This document shows positions 5,265-6,262 of a stretch of DNA of 6,262 nucleotides, in pieces. This DNA comes from Deltaproteobacteria bacterium (GTDB taxonomy: Bacteria > Desulfobacterota_B > Binatia > UBA9968), in NCBI GenBank assembly GCA_016193385.1, contig JACPSF010000280.1, positions 1 through 6,262 on the forward strand, in the 5' to 3' direction. A program made the position numbers and the translations under genes. Position 1 is the first letter of the stretch. Each line of letters begins with the position of its first letter. The notes below the pieces were generated by a model. That model was given only the letters and a program-made list of their open reading frames with translations, made no database searches and was not told the origin of the DNA.

Positions 5265-6094
5265 GACTTTATCTTTATTGCCTTTACCGTGGCGGAAACA
5301 GCCTGCCTGTGCGAGGTCGCACGCAGACAGGCATCCCTGAGCTTGTCGGAATCGACGGGGATCATAAAGTTTTCACTCTATTCAAAGGCGACATTCATGC
5401 CGCGTTATCCTTGGTTCCTTTGCAGGAATTCGGCCCGAGGGCATTAGAACAGAGGATGGGGGATGTTGAATGGGTCGCCCCCCGGGTTTTAATCCACGAG
5501 CGTATTACCGAAGAATTCATGGCAGCCTATCCTGTTATGCCCTTTCGATTTGGCACTATCTTTGCTTCTGGAGACAGGATAGACGAACTTCTCAAGAGCA
5601 ATCAGGCGAAAATTATTCGTTTTTTCTCGGAAATTGGAGATAAGGAGGAGTGGGAAGTCAAGGGATATATGAACGGTAGCCGGCTTGAGGGGGCTCTAAA
5701 ACAGGGGCACCCTGCCTTGGGGGCCGTTGAGGCGACGCTGCGGGAGGGGTCTCCTGGGCAGGCATATCTCTTGAAAAAAAAGGGGGACCTGGCCATCAAG
5801 GATGGGCTTAATGGTAAGATGGCTGAAATTACAGAGGAAGTGTTTCAGGGTTTACTTGGGCATGCAGTAAAAGGGGTAAGCAATAAAGCATTGCAGCTTG
5901 AGAAGGGTGAAGAGAAAAAGGAAATGGTACTCACTGCAGCCTATTTGGTCTCAAAGGATGATGTGAGGAGCTTTCTGGGCTGTGTTAGAGACACAGAAGA
6001 AAGATATCGCCGTTACGGGCTTACACTGAGTGTGACAGGGCCTTGGCCTCCTTACAACTTTTGTCCTGTCTTGAACCAAATTGTCCCAAGTTAG
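5246..6094 (+). CDS. gvpL/F: Gas vesicle protein, GvpL/GvpF family
   Basis: The product is 282 residues, within the family's usual range. Conserved features are visible along its length: the N-terminal beta strand GVGLYLYCLYRG (5-16); the central segment VLIHERITEEFMAAYPVMPFRFGTIFAS (81-108), where P-x-RFGTIF is diagnostic; a helix FFSEIGDKEEWEVKGYMN (126-143); SPGQAYLLKKKGD (169-181); a subdomain TAAYLVSKDDVRSFLGCV (230-247); and the closing TGPWPPYNF (264-272). GvpF and GvpL are minor assembly proteins required for gas vesicle formation, and GvpF contacts the main shell protein GvpA during assembly. The two paralogues cannot be separated from sequence alone. ATG 5246 has a strong ribosome site and overlaps the upstream stop, so it is co-translated with the gvpH-like gene. 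No obvious terminator follows in the 85 bases before the next start. Confidence 0.93.
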   Translation: MQKEGVGLYLYCLYRGGNSLPVRGRTQTGIPELVGIDGDHKVFTLFKGDIHAALSLVPLQEFGPRALEQRMGDVEWVAPRVLIHERITEEFMAAYPVMPFRFGTIFASGDRIDELLKSNQAKIIRFFSEIGDKEEWEVKGYMNGSRLEGALKQGHPALGAVEATLREGSPGQAYLLKKKGDLAIKDGLNGKMAEITEEVFQGLLGHAVKGVSNKALQLEKGEEKKEMVLTAAYLVSKDDVRSFLGCVRDTEERYRRYGLTLSVTGPWPPYNFCPVLNQIVPS

Positions 6095-6179
6095 CCCTCA
6101 GCAAAACAGCCGAACAGCTTCAGGTACCTAACCATTAAAACCGTGGAGCGAAGGCGTTGACCCTCGAGTGGTACTGCTT

Positions 6180-6262
6180 ATGCGCAGACTGATCTATGTC
6201 CCTATTGTGCACTCTGAAGCTGATTTCGGCTCCCTCACCCATAGCTTGAGGAAAAGATATAT
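6180..6262 (+). CDS. Unrecognised protein, N-terminal fragment
   Basis: ATG 6180 opens a frame that stays open to the window edge, giving 27 complete codons beginning MRRLIYVPIVHSEADFGS. RLIYVPIVH has the look of a beta strand leading into an active-site or binding loop, but I cannot assign a family. GAGTGG at 6166-6171 is a weak ribosome site with 8 bases spacing. GTG 6168 is an alternative start, with AAGG at 6151-6154. The preceding 85 bases (6095-6179) show no convincing promoter or terminator, so the gene may belong to the gas vesicle operon. It could equally be an unrelated neighbour. Confidence 0.5.
   Translation, partial: MRRLIYVPIVHSEADFGSLTHSLRKRY

Overview
The window reads as accessory DNA from a Gram-negative bacterium with a respiratory, cytochrome-rich lifestyle. 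The evidence is an outer-membrane beta-barrel C-terminus, a lipoprotein signal, an exported multiheme c-type cytochrome and System I (Ccm) heme-export genes. Desulfobacterota, Nitrospirota or a similar lineage would fit, but the sequence alone does not fix the taxon.

Left third (1-2968, + strand): three tightly packed genes. They are the last 74 codons of a beta-barrel outer-membrane protein ending in Phe, a six-bladed NHL-repeat lipoprotein, and a secreted 563-residue cytochrome with eleven CXXCH heme motifs plus one C-terminal CX3CH. The second gene's ribosome site overlaps the first gene's stop, and the third start overlaps the second stop by 8 bases, so this looks like one translationally coupled operon. 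The order barrel, NHL protein, multiheme cytochrome suggests an electron conduit across or at the outer membrane (inference).

Middle (2992-4391, - strand): ccmA and ccmB, the ATPase and permease of the cytochrome c maturation ABC transporter. They overlap each other by 13 bases and converge on the cytochrome gene with a 23-base gap. No other ccm gene is present downstream. A good sigma70-type promoter (TTGAAT-N17-TATAGT) lies just upstream, and a small hairpin falls in the predicted leader.

Intergenic 4392-4742: about 350 bases of divergent regulatory DNA. It holds the ccmA promoter, several perfect short inverted repeats and, at its right end, a textbook sigma54 site (TGGCAC-N5-TTGC) pointing right.

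Right third (4743-6262, + strand): the start of a gas vesicle cluster. An Hsp20/GvpH-type protein overlaps a GvpL/GvpF-family protein, followed after 85 bases by the first 27 codons of an unrecognised protein that runs off the window. The exact sigma54 match suggests that this gas vesicle operon is switched on by an ATP-dependent enhancer-binding activator. The window therefore joins two unrelated modules: electron transfer with heme maturation, and buoyancy.
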